Source: Odontocerum albicorne (taxonomy: Eukaryota; Arthropoda; Insecta; Trichoptera; Odontoceridae). From it: a stretch of DNA of 64,000 bases. The stretch lies in assembly GCA_949825065.1 (NCBI GenBank), contig OX463848.1, forward strand, positions 39,229,380 through 39,293,379, given 5' to 3'. Positions 22,385 through 33,860 of this stretch are shown piece by piece. The position numbers were made by a program, and so were the translations under genes. Positions within the stretch are counted from its first letter, which is position 1. Each line of letters begins with the position of its first letter. The notes below the pieces were generated by a model. That model searched no databases, had not been told where the DNA came from, and saw nothing but the letters and a program-made list of their open reading frames with translations.

Positions 22385-22680
22385 CTAATAGAATAAAGAC
22401 GATGAGGAAGACGGAAAGTCCATGATAGATGCCTTCGAGATGTGTTGTTGGAGGATCTGCTCGGTATCCCATGTATTGCAAGGCGCACCAACGTCTCTAT
22501 TATCCAAGAATTAGAGATACCGAAAGACTTTCGACAACAGGCGGAAAATAATCCTTTGAAAAATATGCTTTGAACATGTTGCAAGAAAGAATAATGAAAG
22601 TCTGGTAAAGCTGGTGATCACGGGGACAGTAGAAGGAAAGTGAGCAAGAGGGAGGTTTCCTATAATAATAATAATGAAAG
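22385..22680 (+). pseudogene. LINE-L RT C-terminal region
   Basis: Joined across frames by eye: KSMIDAFEMCCWR, GIPWIARRTNVSIIQELEIP, FEHVARKNNESLVKLV and GTVEGKRAR. This is the DAFE-WCWRR+L-IPW-ARRTN...GHVAR family of LINE RT tails. It ends in a TAATAATAATAATG tail. Confidence 0.75.
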
Positions 22681-22779
22681 GATTATAAAGTCATATTTAG
22701 AGAGAAAACTATTCTCAATGGCGCTCCTACTCAGGACTCGAACCCACACCACAGACAGATAAAAAATATTTCAAAATAA

Positions 22780-22995
22780 ATTAAGAGTAAGGATAGGAAG
22801 GTAGTGGCTGCGGCCATCAGATAAGTCACCTCCTATAAAATGGACGGACCAAATAAATGAGTTAACAAGATCCTCTTTAAGCAGTGCATTCAACATGGTC
22901 TAAGACCGGGAGGAATGGAGACAGATGGCACACCAAGTTACCAGACAGCAGAGGATCACGACGCTCAACGTTTAGCGAGTAATGAAGAAAAGGAA
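22780..22995 (+). pseudogene. LINE RT terminal fragment
   Basis: Reads PPIKWTDQINELTRSSLSSA, then a stop and DREEWRQMAHQVT. The GRPP-KW-D-I...A-DR--WR pattern is the last segment of many LINE RTs. Confidence 0.6.
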
Positions 22996-23304
22996 TAAAG
23001 CAAAATTGGCTTATCACTTATTCTAAGTCTATTGTGATTTTTTTTACAATTTTTCAAAAAAATATTCCAGCTTATAAGCGATATTCACGATAGAAAATTT
23101 ACAAAGTTACTTTCAATACTTCTGTATTCGACCAACAATAGATCTTTTATACCATTGTCCAATAAAACGCGTACCAACACGTGACAGATTTAATCATCAA
23201 TTTTTTTTTAAATATATTGAATAGGTTTGAGTTATAACGGAAGAATGAGCATTTGAAATTGGTTTTTGAAATGGAAAATAAAAAATTGAATTTACGCATT
23301 GCAG

Positions 23305-23560
23305 AACATGTTCTTGCTAAATAATTAGTGTAAGAATTGTTATCTAGTTATAAGTAGTATGTAGGTGTTAATTATTTCTAAGATCTCATATATTAAGATT
23401 GAATAAATAAAATAAAATGATATGTAGGAAAATAAGATTAAATAAGTTCATAAATTATAACATATAATTAAGATTAGTTAAGTAATAAATTTGTATATAG
23501 GTATAGCCTTGACAAATGTTTGTACAATAATTTACTTTGTTTAATAAAAAAAAAAAAACA
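23305..23560 (+). mobile_element. Family E retroelement 3' end with poly(A)
   Basis: 'gccttgacaaatgtttgtac' and 'tttactttgtttaat' precede a run of A. The reverse complement recurs at 48412-48754 and weakly at 44600-44765. No protein recognised. Confidence 0.6.
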
Positions 23561-23801
23561 TATGGTTTACGATGATCAATTTGTAAAACGAATAACTATT
23601 GGATTATTCGAAAAGTTGTTTCGTTTTCGTCAAATTCAAACTCGATATTGCACCAACTGCTCGTGAACCAGTAAGTGGTTTTGATTATTTCAGTACCTCA
23701 ACTATGTAATAGAGCACAGGTTGTTCTCAACCCAAAGCCTTGATCTAGTCGTTATCAGTGGTATTCGAGAGGGGAAACCAAATTTGAGGGTCGCATCACC
23801 A
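23561..23801. other. Unassigned stretch
   Basis: No feature recognised. Confidence 0.4.
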
Positions 23802-24020
23802 TTAGGCCTCGGCCACACAGGTAGGAGCCTCGCTTGGTGTTTAAAGCTACGCTTCCAGCTAGGTGACATATCCTAGCGAAACAACGCACCCCATATTATC
23901 GCTATGGCCACACTGCACGCTTCGCGCCACGCTACGTGACTATCATAGTCACTTATTCTATTAGTTACATAGCACCAAGTTTAGCACTAAGCGAAACACT
24001 TCGGTGTGGCCTTAGCCTTA
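23802..24020. mobile_element. MITE with AGGC-GGCCACAC ends
   Basis: Left end TTAGGCCTCGGCCACAC; right end, reverse complement, TAAGGCTAAGGCCACACC. The middle has further complementary blocks (gctacg/cgtagc). About 219 bp, no coding. Elements with GGCCACAC ends are common in insects. Confidence 0.7.
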
Positions 24021-24164
24021 CGGGTTTCTTTAAACCACATTTGACGTACACGCGGTCACTTATTGCAACGTCGCCATACACAGTACATATATTTTTTTTA
24101 CTGTGTCTCCCATTTTATATCTCCTTTTGAGGTAATAGAAAAACAGGTGCCGTAAGAAAAACTA

Positions 24165-24385
24165 ATTAATTTATTCCATTTTTTAAAATAACACCAAAAA
24201 ATCCCACTCAACCAATTTGAAAATTGCTTATTTTTCATGTATTAGACAGCTTATTTATATATAAAACAACTCATTTTATTCCATGTTTAAAATAACGCTA
24301 AAACCCACTCAAGCAATTTGACAATTGCTTATTTTTCATGTATTATACAGCTTATTTATCTATTAAACAACTTATTTTATTGTAT
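24165..24385. repeat. Tandem duplication, period about 102 bp
   Basis: 'aattgcttatttttcatgta' with 'cccactcaa' before it and 'cagcttattta' after it occurs twice. Confidence 0.8.
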
Positions 24386-24394
24386 TATAATTTA

Positions 24395-24640
24395 CGTGTA
24401 CCAGGGTTTGGGATGAAAAATATCTGACGTCCTCGTGGTCGAGTTCGCCCTCATATTGTTGGGGTGTATCTCGATTGGGTGATGTTATGAGATGTGCCCA
24501 TACCGTTTGATAGCCTATCTTTCAAATGTATTTTGTTTTACATTGCCTTAACATAAATACATTGTTTCAGAATATGGCATGTACATACTGTTTTGCTTTC
24601 AATAGTACTTTTGTTTATTTAAAATAATAAATAAATAAGA
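24395..24640 (+). mobile_element. Family C retroelement 3' end
   Basis: 'ttggggtgtatctcgattgg' and 'gatgttatgagatgtgccca' match the other family C copies. Confidence 0.6.
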
Positions 24641-24739
24641 AATAATGAGATCTGAAGGTGGAATTAATGAAAACATCACTACAAATTAAACCATAGACAA
24701 AATGTAAACCAAACACGCTAGCCATAAAAAAATGCGTCT

Positions 24740-25975
24740 GAAATAATTTCAGTTTTTATTTTTCAATGGAATCTGTTTTTATTACGTTCATACCTTTACG
24801 ACATTTCCCTATCGGGGAAATAATTTCAGTTGTTTTTTTCAATAGAATTTGTTTTCATTATGTTTTCATTATATACCTTTACGACATATCCCTGTCGGGG
24901 AAATAATTTCAGTTTTTTTTTCAATAGAATTTGTTTTCATTATATATAATACATTTACTACATTTCCCTGTCGGGGAAATAATTTCAGTTTTTTTTTCAA
25001 TAGAATTTGTTTTCATTATGTTTTTGTTATATACCTAAACGACATTTCCCTGTCGGGGAAATAATTTCAGTTTTTTTCTCAATAGAATTTGTTTTCATTA
25101 TGTCTTCATTATATACCTTTACGACATTTCCCTGTCGGGGAAATAATTTCAGTTTTTTTTTCAATAGAATTTGTTTTCATTATGCTTTCATTATATGCCT
25201 TTACGACATTTCCCAGTCGGGGAAATAATTTCAGTTTTTTCTTCAATAGAATTGGTTTTCACTGTATACCTTTACGACATTTCCCTGTCGGGGAAATAAT
25301 TTCAGTTTTTTTCTCAATAGAATTTGTTTTCATTATGTTTTCATTATATACCTTTACGACATTTCCCTGTCGGGGAAATAATTTCAGTTTTTTTTTTCAA
25401 TAGAATTTGTTTTCATTATGCTTTCATTATATGCCTTTACGACATTTCCCAGTCGGGGAAATAATTTCAGTTTTTTCTTCAATAGAATTGGTTTTCACTG
25501 TATACCTTTACGACATTTCCCTGTCGGGGAAATAATTTCAGTTTTTTTCTCAATAGAATTTGTTTTCATTATGTTTTCATTATATACCTTTACGACATTT
25601 CCCTGTCGGGGAAATAATTTCAGTTTTTTTTTCAATAGAATTTGTTTTCATTATGCTTTCATTATATGCCTTTACGACATTTCCCAGTCGGGGAAATAAT
25701 TTCAGTTTTTTCTTCAATAGAATTGGTTTTCACTGTATATCTTTACGACATTTCCCTGTCGGGGAAATAATTTCAGTTTTTTCTTAATAGAATTTGTTTT
25801 CATTATACACCTTTACGACATTTCCCTGTCGGAGAAATAATTTCATTTTTATCTTCAATAGAATTTGTTTTTATTATGTGTTCATTATATACCTTTACGA
25901 CATTTCCCTCTCGGGGAAATAATTTCAGTTTTTTTTTCAATATAATCTGTTTTCATTAAATACAAAACTTTACGA
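24740..25975. repeat. About 82-bp minisatellite with a 235-bp higher-order unit
   Basis: About 15-16 units with the core 'tttacgacatttccctgtcg' then 'gggaaataatttcag', a T-run and 'caatagaatttgttttcatt'. Unit length varies (about 72 or 82 bp). From about 25150 to 25790 a set of three units (one with 'cccagtcgg', one with 'ttggttttcactg', one ordinary) repeats with a spacing of 235-236 bp. The core equals the 3'-terminal sequence of LINE-F1, and the array runs into an F1 copy at 25985. Confidence 0.95.
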
Positions 25976-25984
25976 CATTATCTT

Positions 25985-26410
25985 GTCGGGGTAGGCAGAG
26001 ATGTCAGAGCGTCATACTTTCACTGAGCATAAAGACCGACACACATCTTTCGCCTCTTCTACATCCATATATATTTTCATGCTACTCCTTCTATTACTCT
26101 GACTTCCTACGTTTTTTTCTTTCAAAATATCATTTACTTGAGAAAACCATACTTCCTCTTCCACGCTTTTCACTAACATTTTCACTATGTATATGTTTTG
26201 TTAGTCATTCTTAATTCATTCTTTCTACATGTCCAAATCATTTTAGAATGCTCATCTTCATCTTACTCAACACAACCTTAAATTAATATTCATTCCTAAT
26301 CACTTCGTTCCCTTTTCTGTCATAAATTGTTTCCCAATGTATTATTCTCATTGCACGAATTTGTACAGTATTTATTCGGCTCCTTATTGTCTTTTCCACT
26401 AATTTACATT
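25985..26410 (-). pseudogene. LINE-F1 3' end next to the minisatellite
   Basis: Starts 'tcggggtaggcagagatgtc', continues through 'catctttcgcctcttctaca', 'ttttgttagtcattctt' and 'tgtattattctcattgcacg' to 'ttattcggctcctta'. Broken frames. Confidence 0.8.
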
Positions 26411-27014
26411 TCTTAACAATTCAACAATTTCCATTTCCTGGTGTCGTGTTTGTTTATCAAATAAAACTTTTTGATTATCATTCTATATTGTCGCCTTAAC
26501 TTTAGCCCATTTTAACACAAAATTCGAATCTAATTAATCAAAAGCAAGAACTTAATCCAAAGACAATAAAACCCTCGGAAACTCCTTGTTTTCAAATAAA
26601 CAACAATGAAATTAAGTCCGATTGTAAACGATAAATTCATTTGAATTCGGAACATCTCGTCAATTTGCTTTGATTCGCCTGGCATTGTTGATAAGTAATT
26701 GTCTATGGTGTCTTTTTTTATTAATTGTTTTTCTTTCAATAAATTATATATTATTAACTATAAATTTAAGTGAGCTTTTAAGTTGTTTAATATATTATGC
26801 TTATTTTGTCTCTTCTTTTTAACTTTCTCGGTGATGGAGTCGTTTTTTCGTCTCAAATATATCGTAATTAAATAATATAAATAAAAAAAATGTTAATGAA
26901 ACTCGCAAGAGAATCGATCTTTACAAGAATGGAAATAACATTTTTTTACTATTATTTAGAATATTACATCAGAAAAACTTTAACCAATGTGTTTTTTTCT
27001 GGGTTCTTTTAAAT
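26411..27014. other. Unassigned stretch
   Basis: No feature recognised. Confidence 0.4.
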
Positions 27015-27420
27015 ATATATCATCATCATTGTCAACCAGGGTTGCCCACTGCACCACTGCTGGATAAAGGTCTCTCCAAGTTGACTCCAAATAGTTTGGT
27101 TTTTTGCACGTTGATGCCATGTGATGCTGCCATGCTTCCTGATTTCATCTATCTAGCGTACCTTCGGCCTTCTTCTAGGCCTCTTTATGCCTCATGGGTA
27201 CCATTGGATTATTTCGGACGTCCATCGGGAATCTGACATTCTGGCTACGTGTTCTGCCCATTGCCACTTCATTTTCTTGCACACCTTTATTACGTGATTC
27301 TACCTTTGTGTTCTTTGAAAATTCAGGTGTTTCGTTTTTCGGTCTCTTTTAGTATATCCCAACATGCAGCTCTCCATGCTTCTTTGTGCGGTCTGGAGCT
27401 TTTTTGTGTTCTTTGAATAT
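27015..27420 (-). pseudogene. LINE-M RT C-terminal region
   Basis: The minus strand reads KLQTAQRSMESCMLGYTKRD, VCKKMKWQWAEHVARMSDSR, RRRPKVR-stop-MDEI, WHQRAKNQTIWSQLGE and a TGATGATGATATA tail. This is the LQ--QRAMER-MLG---RD...KWQWAGH+AR...W-+LGEA++QQW family. Only one or two stops; the RT palm is absent. Confidence 0.8.
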
Positions 27421-27717
27421 ATATATAATTATATTTACATATTATGAATAATAATTATCATCCAAGTGCTAGCGGTTCGTCCCTATATAAATTGACTGCA
27501 TGGCCGCCAGCCACGCGCATACGCACCAGTCATAACATACTCGTATTACTGCATCAGTAAAGTGAGGTGACCAAAGTTGTTGAATTCACGACTGACTTCG
27601 TAAGTCCATTTTTTTCGTTCTCTTCCAGCAAATTATTCTAAAGCTTTTCCCCAGCGAGCCACTACGAGAAAAATCCTCCGTAGTTTTTTTCCATACTAAT
27701 TAAAAAATCAGACCCAC
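27421..27717. other. Unassigned stretch
   Basis: Contains a GC-richer patch ('catggccgccagccacgcgc') and one TACTCGTA; nothing else recognised. Confidence 0.35.
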
Positions 27718-28125
27718 ATTATTTATTTAATTTACGACACAACAGTGTCTTTTACAAACAAATGCATGCATGATTTATAATAGTATTTGTATACAAGTTA
27801 ATACAAATACTTCAATTTATTGAAAAAAAAAAACAAATCTTAAACTTACATGTACTCGTAGATACAAAAAAGCAAAAATAAAAATAGCAAAATAATTACA
27901 AAGTCATAGTATAAAATGAGTTAATATTAATATGTATATTTAAATTCAATAAATGTTACCAAGTTTAGCCAAGTAGACTTATGTACATGCTTGTAACTGT
28001 GGAACATATATTGTATAGTGGTAAAGTACTTAGATTTGTTATTAGTGGAACAACGCTTACATGGAATAAGAAGAATTGGATTTTTCGATATTTTATGGAT
28101 AGATCTTTGAATTTAACAAACAGAT
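27718..28125 (-). mobile_element. Family D retroelement 3' end
   Basis: 'ttatttaatttacgacacaa' and 'cagtgtctttta' begin a stretch that aligns with 56447-56830 over about 350 bp, including 'gccaagtagactta' and 'agatttgtt'. The TTTA-rich start fits a 3' tail on the minus strand. No protein recognised. Confidence 0.65.
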
Positions 28126-28410
28126 GGGCTCACTTGTAGCACGAGATGCAAATTGCTTTGCAGAATCGAAACATTCCGCATGTTGATGCAGGGTTACTCA
28201 ACTCCAGAGGCAAAGTATTGTCCTTAATGTTTTGTTTATATTAATAAGGGAAAACACAAATTATGTGGCTGTTTCTAAATGTTATGATGTTATGGCGAAA
28301 ACCATATATATTTACATATATTAAAATTATCTAAATTGTTGCAAAACTCATTTCCAAATGTAACATGATAAATCCGTATAATGTGGAAACGATGTATATT
28401 AGATCTTATG
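28126..28410. other. Unassigned stretch
   Basis: No feature recognised. Confidence 0.4.
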
Positions 28411-28412
28411 TA

Positions 28413-28572
28413 TAGTACCCAGCGGTAAGTAATGCACTTCGGGCTTAAGATAGAGACTGTCGCTTTGTAGAGCGTCGTCTCTGTCGCACGGACTGTTAGC
28501 GCATCGTACGACGCTCTACAAAGCGACAATCTCTTTCTTAAACCCGATGTGTATTACTTAACGCCGGGTACT
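28413..28572. mobile_element. Palindromic MITE, CAGTACCCGGCG family
   Basis: About 160 bp folding into one long hairpin: left 'AGTACCCAGCGGTAAGTAAT' with 'gactgtcgctttgtagagcg', right the near-exact inverse. Only about 25 bp separate the arms. Flanked by TA. Confidence 0.85.
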
Positions 28573-29387
28573 TATGAGTATGTATAAATTTTATAGGTCT
28601 TTACGATATTTATCTGGTATAAATATATTATTACTATAATTATTGTTAAGAAATACTGGTACATGTTCACATTTCTCCTTTTGTGCGAGCATATCATGAT
28701 TTTAAAAAGGAATGAATAAAAGGGTTTAAGTTTTTAACCTATAATAAACTATTGATTGTTTTCAGAAAACGTGTTATTATTTATGTTAAAGGTTGCGTTT
28801 ATAAGATTTATGCGCATATTCTCTACAAATGCATTAACGATAAAACATGCACTAAATTGTAAACAAATTCATATAAGGTCGCCCATTTCTGAGAACCGCT
28901 CAATTGCCGCGTGCTGCAGTTGTTCCATATTTGATTTGCAACGTTCAACCTTCATTTGTTTATTTTGCAATCAAAATGGCCGCTAGTGTTGCTATATCTA
29001 ATATTTATGGTCGTGTGAATATATGTTCTGGAATATGTGGGACCAATTTTTTTAATTATTTCTTATTGTCCATAATAATATATTTAAATCGCTTTATGTA
29101 AAAGGTAAACCGTCGAGTACTAGTTATCATCAATTACTTGGCGGTAAAAAATATCTGAGCCATTCGAGGGAAACAGCACAGTGCGAGGTTCAAACCGGCG
29201 ACCTTCGGCTCGGAAATCCGACCCGTTAATACGGAAAGAATAGAATAGTATAAATTTAAAACTTTATTATTTGTGCAAACACCTGCTTTTATCCATCAAC
29301 ATACTATGGTAAAATACTCGTATATTAGTAATCTCAGTCAATTGATGTACTGAAGGAATACTACATAATATAGAAAATGATTTAAAT
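28573..29387. other. Mostly unassigned; possible minus-strand SINE head at 29130-29235
   Basis: The reverse complement near 29200 reads 'ggtcgccggtttgaacctcg', which is B-box-like, but the A box is not convincing. The rest shows no known element. Confidence 0.3.
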
Positions 29388-29835
29388 AAATAAATAAATA
29401 AATATTAGGTTTATTGACAGCAACATAGTATGTACAAGATCACACCTGAATAACACTTCTAAAACACATAAATTGCAGACAATACATCAAACACAGAAGC
29501 TGTCAAAAGGTCTGGGCTCATCTAATAGCATCCCCTCGGCCAAAATACACCCCACCAATATAGGGCGAACCCAGCCACGGGGACACCAGATGTTTTTCAG
29601 CCCACACCCTTAAACACGTAGAAACAGGAATATATACAAAAAAATAAACACAGAAAATAAATATAGTAGATGACAAAAAAGAAAAAAATACATTCAAGAG
29701 AGAACACACCAAAAGGTCCGGGCTCATCCCACAAACATTCCCACGGCCGAGATACACCCCACCAATGTAGGGCGAGCCCGACCGCAAGGGCATCAGGGGG
29801 CTTCCATCCCACACCCCCGCATTTCATGTAAAACA
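29388..29835 (-). mobile_element. Family C retroelement with internal duplication
   Basis: A TAAATAAATAAATA tail, then two versions of the same segment about 230 bp apart: 'aaaaggtctgggctcatc' with 'ctcggccaaaatacacccca', and 'aaaaggtccgggctcatccc' with 'acggccgagatacacccc'. No clear protein. Confidence 0.7.
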
Positions 29836-29844
29836 ATGATTCAG

Positions 29845-29965
29845 AGTTCTTCTTTTAAATCAGAGAAATCGTAGGAGTTGTATCGAAGGTGTATAGATGT
29901 TGAAGAGGCAAAATATCTAAGCCGAGATTGGAAAGTCTGTCATTCTGTCCTCTCTAATTTAATAA
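29845..29965 (+). mobile_element. LINE-F1 3' terminal fragment
   Basis: 'cagagaaatcgtaggagttg', 'gtgtatagatgttgaagagg' and 'ggaaagtctgtcattctgtc' are F1 terminal landmarks. Confidence 0.65.
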
Positions 29966-30124
29966 CGGAATGATGATTTATTTATACATATGGCAATATT
30001 ATATTATATGTTTTTGCCGATCTCGCTTTATTACACACACTCCTAACCACATTATTACCTCTATAACCACATCAACCCCATTTCCAAACGCTTTTCATAT
30101 TTATTTATTTTATTCTTTTGTGTA

Positions 30125-30590
30125 CATCCGAAAGGTGTCCTATTTGGGTCATGTACTTAGAGGAGCAAAGTACAAATTACTGCACCTGATCATCCAAGGC
30201 AAAATAAATAAATAAATACAGGTTTATTGATAGCAGCATATTATGTATAATACATAATGCATTTAGACACATTTCAAGAACACATTAAAAATAGAATACA
30301 TTAAAAAACAGAAGCTATCAAAAGGTCTGGTCTCATCTAATAACATCCCCTCGGCCAAGATACACCCCACCAATATAGGGGGACCTCAGATGTTTTTCAT
30401 CAAAATAGAGGGTCGAAGAGGTGTTGACAGGAGGCCTGTCCTGGCTCCGCAATATACGTGAGAGGACTGGTATAAGGAGCGTTGGGGATCTTTTTCGGGC
30501 TGCCGGGGACAAAGATACCTACTCTCAGGTGATATTCAACTTTGGGGGGGGGGGCTGAAATGACACTGAGAAGAAGAAGAAGTGTACATG
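30125..30590 (+). pseudogene. LINE-K RT C-terminus, split by an insertion
   Basis: Left part reads YIRKVSYLGHVLRGAKYKLL then HLIIQGKI; right part reads KIEGRRGVDRRP, a damaged stretch, then DLFRAAGDKDTYSQVIFN. The two halves join across 30207-30400 and match 15945-16325. It ends in a G-run and an AAG-rich tail. Confidence 0.8.
30207..30400 (-). mobile_element. Family C insertion inside LINE-K
   Basis: AATAAATAAATA tail followed by family C sequence ('caaaaggtctggtctcatct'). Flanked by a 7-bp direct repeat CAAAATA (30200-30206 and 30401-30407), taken as the target-site duplication. Confidence 0.8.
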
Positions 30591-30754
30591 GTTATACGTG
30601 GTATATTTGACGGGCATAATTTAGCAATTTATGTCAACCAACTATCTTTTCTTGGATAGATAGATAAAGTGGTTTTCCACGGCATTTTATAAAAAAATTA
30701 AATTGTTAATTATTTTCGACAAGTATAAAACAGCTTATGTTATATTCATACACA

Positions 30755-31115
30755 CCATCAGGCTGTTTTCCCTGTCGAGGTAGGCAAATATGACAGCACC
30801 AAACTTTCCTATCTCGACAAAGGTTTAGCCCCATACAGCTTCTACAATTTCTCTGACTTTCTACGTTACCTTCTTTCAAAATATCATTCACTTGTTCCAA
30901 CCATACTTTCCTTGTTCTTCTTCTCACACGCCTTCCTCTCACATTTGCACTATAAATTTGTTTTGTTAGTTTATCTTCTTTCATTCGTTCCACACGCCAA
31001 AACCATCTCAGCGTGATCTTCATCTTACGTAACACATATTAGTCTTAAATTGACATTTATTCCTAATAACTTCATTCCGTATACTGTCATACATTGTCAC
31101 TCTTTGTAATTGTTA
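30755..31115 (-). pseudogene. LINE-F1 3' end, relatively intact
   Basis: About 100 open minus-strand codons: LRKMKITLRWFWRVERMKED, KLTKQIYSANVRGRRVRRRT, RKVWLEQVNDILKEGNVESQ, CRDRKVWCCHICLPRQGK. This is the clearest example of the F1 protein tail in the window. The palm domain is not present. Confidence 0.8.
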
Positions 31116-31500
31116 TTCATGTGATAATAAATTGCTCTTTTTTTTCTCCTTTGTCTGTTCAATTATACTCTATGGTTACTAGAATTTAGCGCCAATGGCA
31201 ATATTTAAAACACATTAGATACCCGCAAACTTTTGCACCATGTTACAATTACCATTTTTTACAGCTCTTTGTTATAACTTATAACACTTGCTTCCTTACC
31301 GACTTATTATTCTCTTTTTATCAGATTTTTTGCTCAAATTAAATTGACTCTCAATGATTCGTCGGTTCTTTTTCAAAGAATGACATTAAACAGATTGGTT
31401 ACCCGTTTTTTATTTAATTTAGATTATTAAATTACATTCAACATTGAAATTGGCTTTTAATGAAATTAATACCAAAAAAAAAACATTTTTTACATACTTT
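31116..31500. other. Unassigned stretch
   Basis: No feature recognised. Confidence 0.4.
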
Positions 31501-31502
31501 AT

Positions 31503-31740
31503 ATTCCATCACGCTATTTTCCTGTTGAGGCAGACTGATAGGATAGTGTGCCATACTTTCCTATCTCGACACATTTTTAGTCTCGTGTACATCCATAAAC
31601 TTTCTCATATAACTTCTACGATTTCTTTGACTTAGACAGTCAGAGTTCGTCAGTCGTTCCCTTCTTCTTTCAGAATATAATTCACTTGATCCAACCATAC
31701 TTTCCTTGATCTTCCTCTCACACGCCTTCCACTCACTTGC
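31503..31740 (-). mobile_element. LINE-F1 3' end
   Basis: 'cctgttgaggcagactgata', 'tactttcctatctcgacaca', 'ccaaccatactttccttgat' and 'cacacgccttccactcactt' in F1 order, with a small tandem insert around 31635-31660. Confidence 0.75.
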
Positions 31741-31884
31741 AAAAACTTTTATTCATGTTCGGATTTCTGTAATTCTATAATACGACTACCTTTGAACCAA
31801 TTTAGTTAATACATCTGTCGTCCAACATGGGGGTAATTTATTTTTTCAAAATTGGTCTTAAGAGTCAGTTGTATAAGGTATTTC

Positions 31885-31975
31885 GAAGTGTGGTACCGCG
31901 TGGTTTGGCTTATGATGTCGACGTTTCGAAAAACATTGCAGTGTTCATCTTCAAGGCTTTTTAGCAATCAACTTC
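31885..31975 (-). other. Penelope-like terminal fragment with hammerhead-like core
   Basis: The minus strand contains 'ttgaagatgaacactgcaat' then 'gtttttcgaaacgtcgac'. The -GA-GA...CGAAACGUC order resembles the hammerhead motif known in Penelope-like terminal repeats. Not a full consensus. Confidence 0.35.
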
Positions 31976-32139
31976 GCCATAAGTTAAACCGCGAAAACAT
32001 CAGAACATGTTGGGTCCTAGTCTGATTTTCATTTAAGGCCCTTTCAAACACCTGACTTGTTGGTATAAAGTTTTAAGGGTCAAATTGAGAAATCAATGCC
32101 ATAAGTTCTGTGTAACTAGAATTTGGCATATAGTTCCAT

Positions 32140-32612
32140 GTTTTTTATTTGTTTAACACTTTTATTGCAAATACAATCTGGCGGGCTTATTGTCAATCTC
32201 TTCCAACCAACCAGATAAAAATAAATGAAGCAAGTTACGTGGCCGCACAAATCATTCAAATGACTATCCATCCTCACGAAATCCACAAACACATACGTGA
32301 GCATATGCCCACGAACCCCACAAAGACGGACAATCACCCGAACATTATTTTTCATATAAAGTGAGATATCATCAATCAAAAGGAAAGGAAGGGATGGTGG
32401 AGAGGAAAGGAAAAGAATAATCAGAAATGAAACACGTTATTTTACTGACTAGAAACTAAGAGTTTTTTCAGTCGTTTCTTAAATTATGCCAAGGACGAAG
32501 CGAGTCTTATATTGGTCTGTAACTGATTCCGGAGTCTCACTGCATGGACAGCAAAGGACGACGTAAAAAAAGAGGAGCGATGAACTGGAAAGGCCAATAG
32601 ACAATCTCTGTT
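32140..32612 (-). mobile_element. LINE-J 3' end
   Basis: As 2101-2593. The hairpin part of the tail is shortened ('cttattgtcaatctcttcc'). Confidence 0.75.
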
Positions 32613-32759
32613 ATAGAGCAAACAAATACAAATAATTCACACGATTGGTTCTGTTTACCGATCGAACTCAAGAAGGAAGTATACATTACAGGCTGTTTTT
32701 ATGAGAGCTTCTCGAAGCAATTTACTATATTGTCAGCAAATTTATGTAAGAAAATCCTA

Positions 32760-32832
32760 TATTACAGGGTCCTTGAGGAGTCTGCTCTCTAAACGACGCT
32801 ATATTCATAGTCCTTTTTATCATTATTATTAC
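32760..32832 (+). mobile_element. (TTA)n-tailed retroelement 3' end
   Basis: 'gagtctgctctctaaacgac' and 'gctatattcatagtcc' with an ATTATTATTAC tail match 15340-15412. Confidence 0.5.
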
Positions 32833-32834
32833 AT

Positions 32835-33860
32835 TCAGTAAGATGGTCCACAACAATATTTTGGGGCCAACTACTGATAGAGGAAAAATACTGATAAGAA
32901 CCGGAGAAACGCTGTAGAAATGCGTTCATTGTGAACAATGCACGGGGTGATAATGTAAGACAAAATACGAAATTATATGATTAGGAAAAAATGTGAACTA
33001 ATGCTGATGTGTTGAGCAAGATGAAGGAGATGGTTAAGACATGAAGAACAAATGCGATTTAGGTAGTATTTTCGAGATGATGGAAGAGTTAAGAGCGATA
33101 TCGAGCGGTGTGTATGGATAGGAAACAAAGTCAATGGGACACTAAAACGTACATACTCGAACTGGACATTGTAAAATGTATGACATAGGGTGATAATGTA
33201 TGACAAAATACGGAATTATATGATTAGGAAAAAATGTGAACTAATGCTGATGTGTTGAGCAAGATGAAGGAGATGGTTTAGACATGAAGAACAAATGCTA
33301 TTTAGGTAGTATTTTCGAGATGATGGAAGAGTTAAGAGCGATACCGAACGGTGTGTATCGATAGGAAACAAAGTCAACGGGGCACTAAAACATACATACT
33401 CGAACTGGACATTATAAAAATCTGTTAAGATACTCGTAATTGTGCACAACAGTGTTTTGGTGCCAATTTTGATATACATGAGGGTTGAACGTGGACTTGA
33501 AAAAATACTGATAGGAGCCGAATACTCGTAAATGCTTTAGAAATGCGTGCACTGACAGAATACGACTGACGTGATAAGGAATAAATGTGAACTTAAGGAT
33601 GATGTGTTGAGTAAGATGAAGATGAACACTCCGAGATGATTAGGACATGTAAGACAAATGAATGAAAACGTTGTAACATAACAAATGTATTGTGCAAATG
33701 TGAGTGGAAGGCGTGAGAGAGGATGACTAAAGAAATCGTTGTTGTATCAAGTGAATTATATTTTTGTTAGAAGGTGTATGGATGTAGAAGACAAAATGTA
33801 TGGCAACATAGGAAAGTCTAGTGTTCTGTCCTCTCAGCCTACCGCTTCAGGGTGTATGAT
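32835..33860 (+). pseudogene. LINE-F1 with internal 243-bp tandem duplication
   Basis: Plus-strand F1 copy. The segment starting 'gtgataatgta(a/t)gacaaaatac' occurs at about 32947 and again at 33190, each including 'ggtagtattttcgagatgat' and 'acatactcgaactggacatt'. The order of F1 landmarks is scrambled by this duplication. The 3' part (33560-33860) runs normally to 'ggaaagtctagtgttctgtc'. Confidence 0.8.

Noticed and set aside
24849..25787. Several 70-100 codon frames over the 82-bp array
   Set aside because: Repeat artefacts with Phe-rich translation of T-runs.
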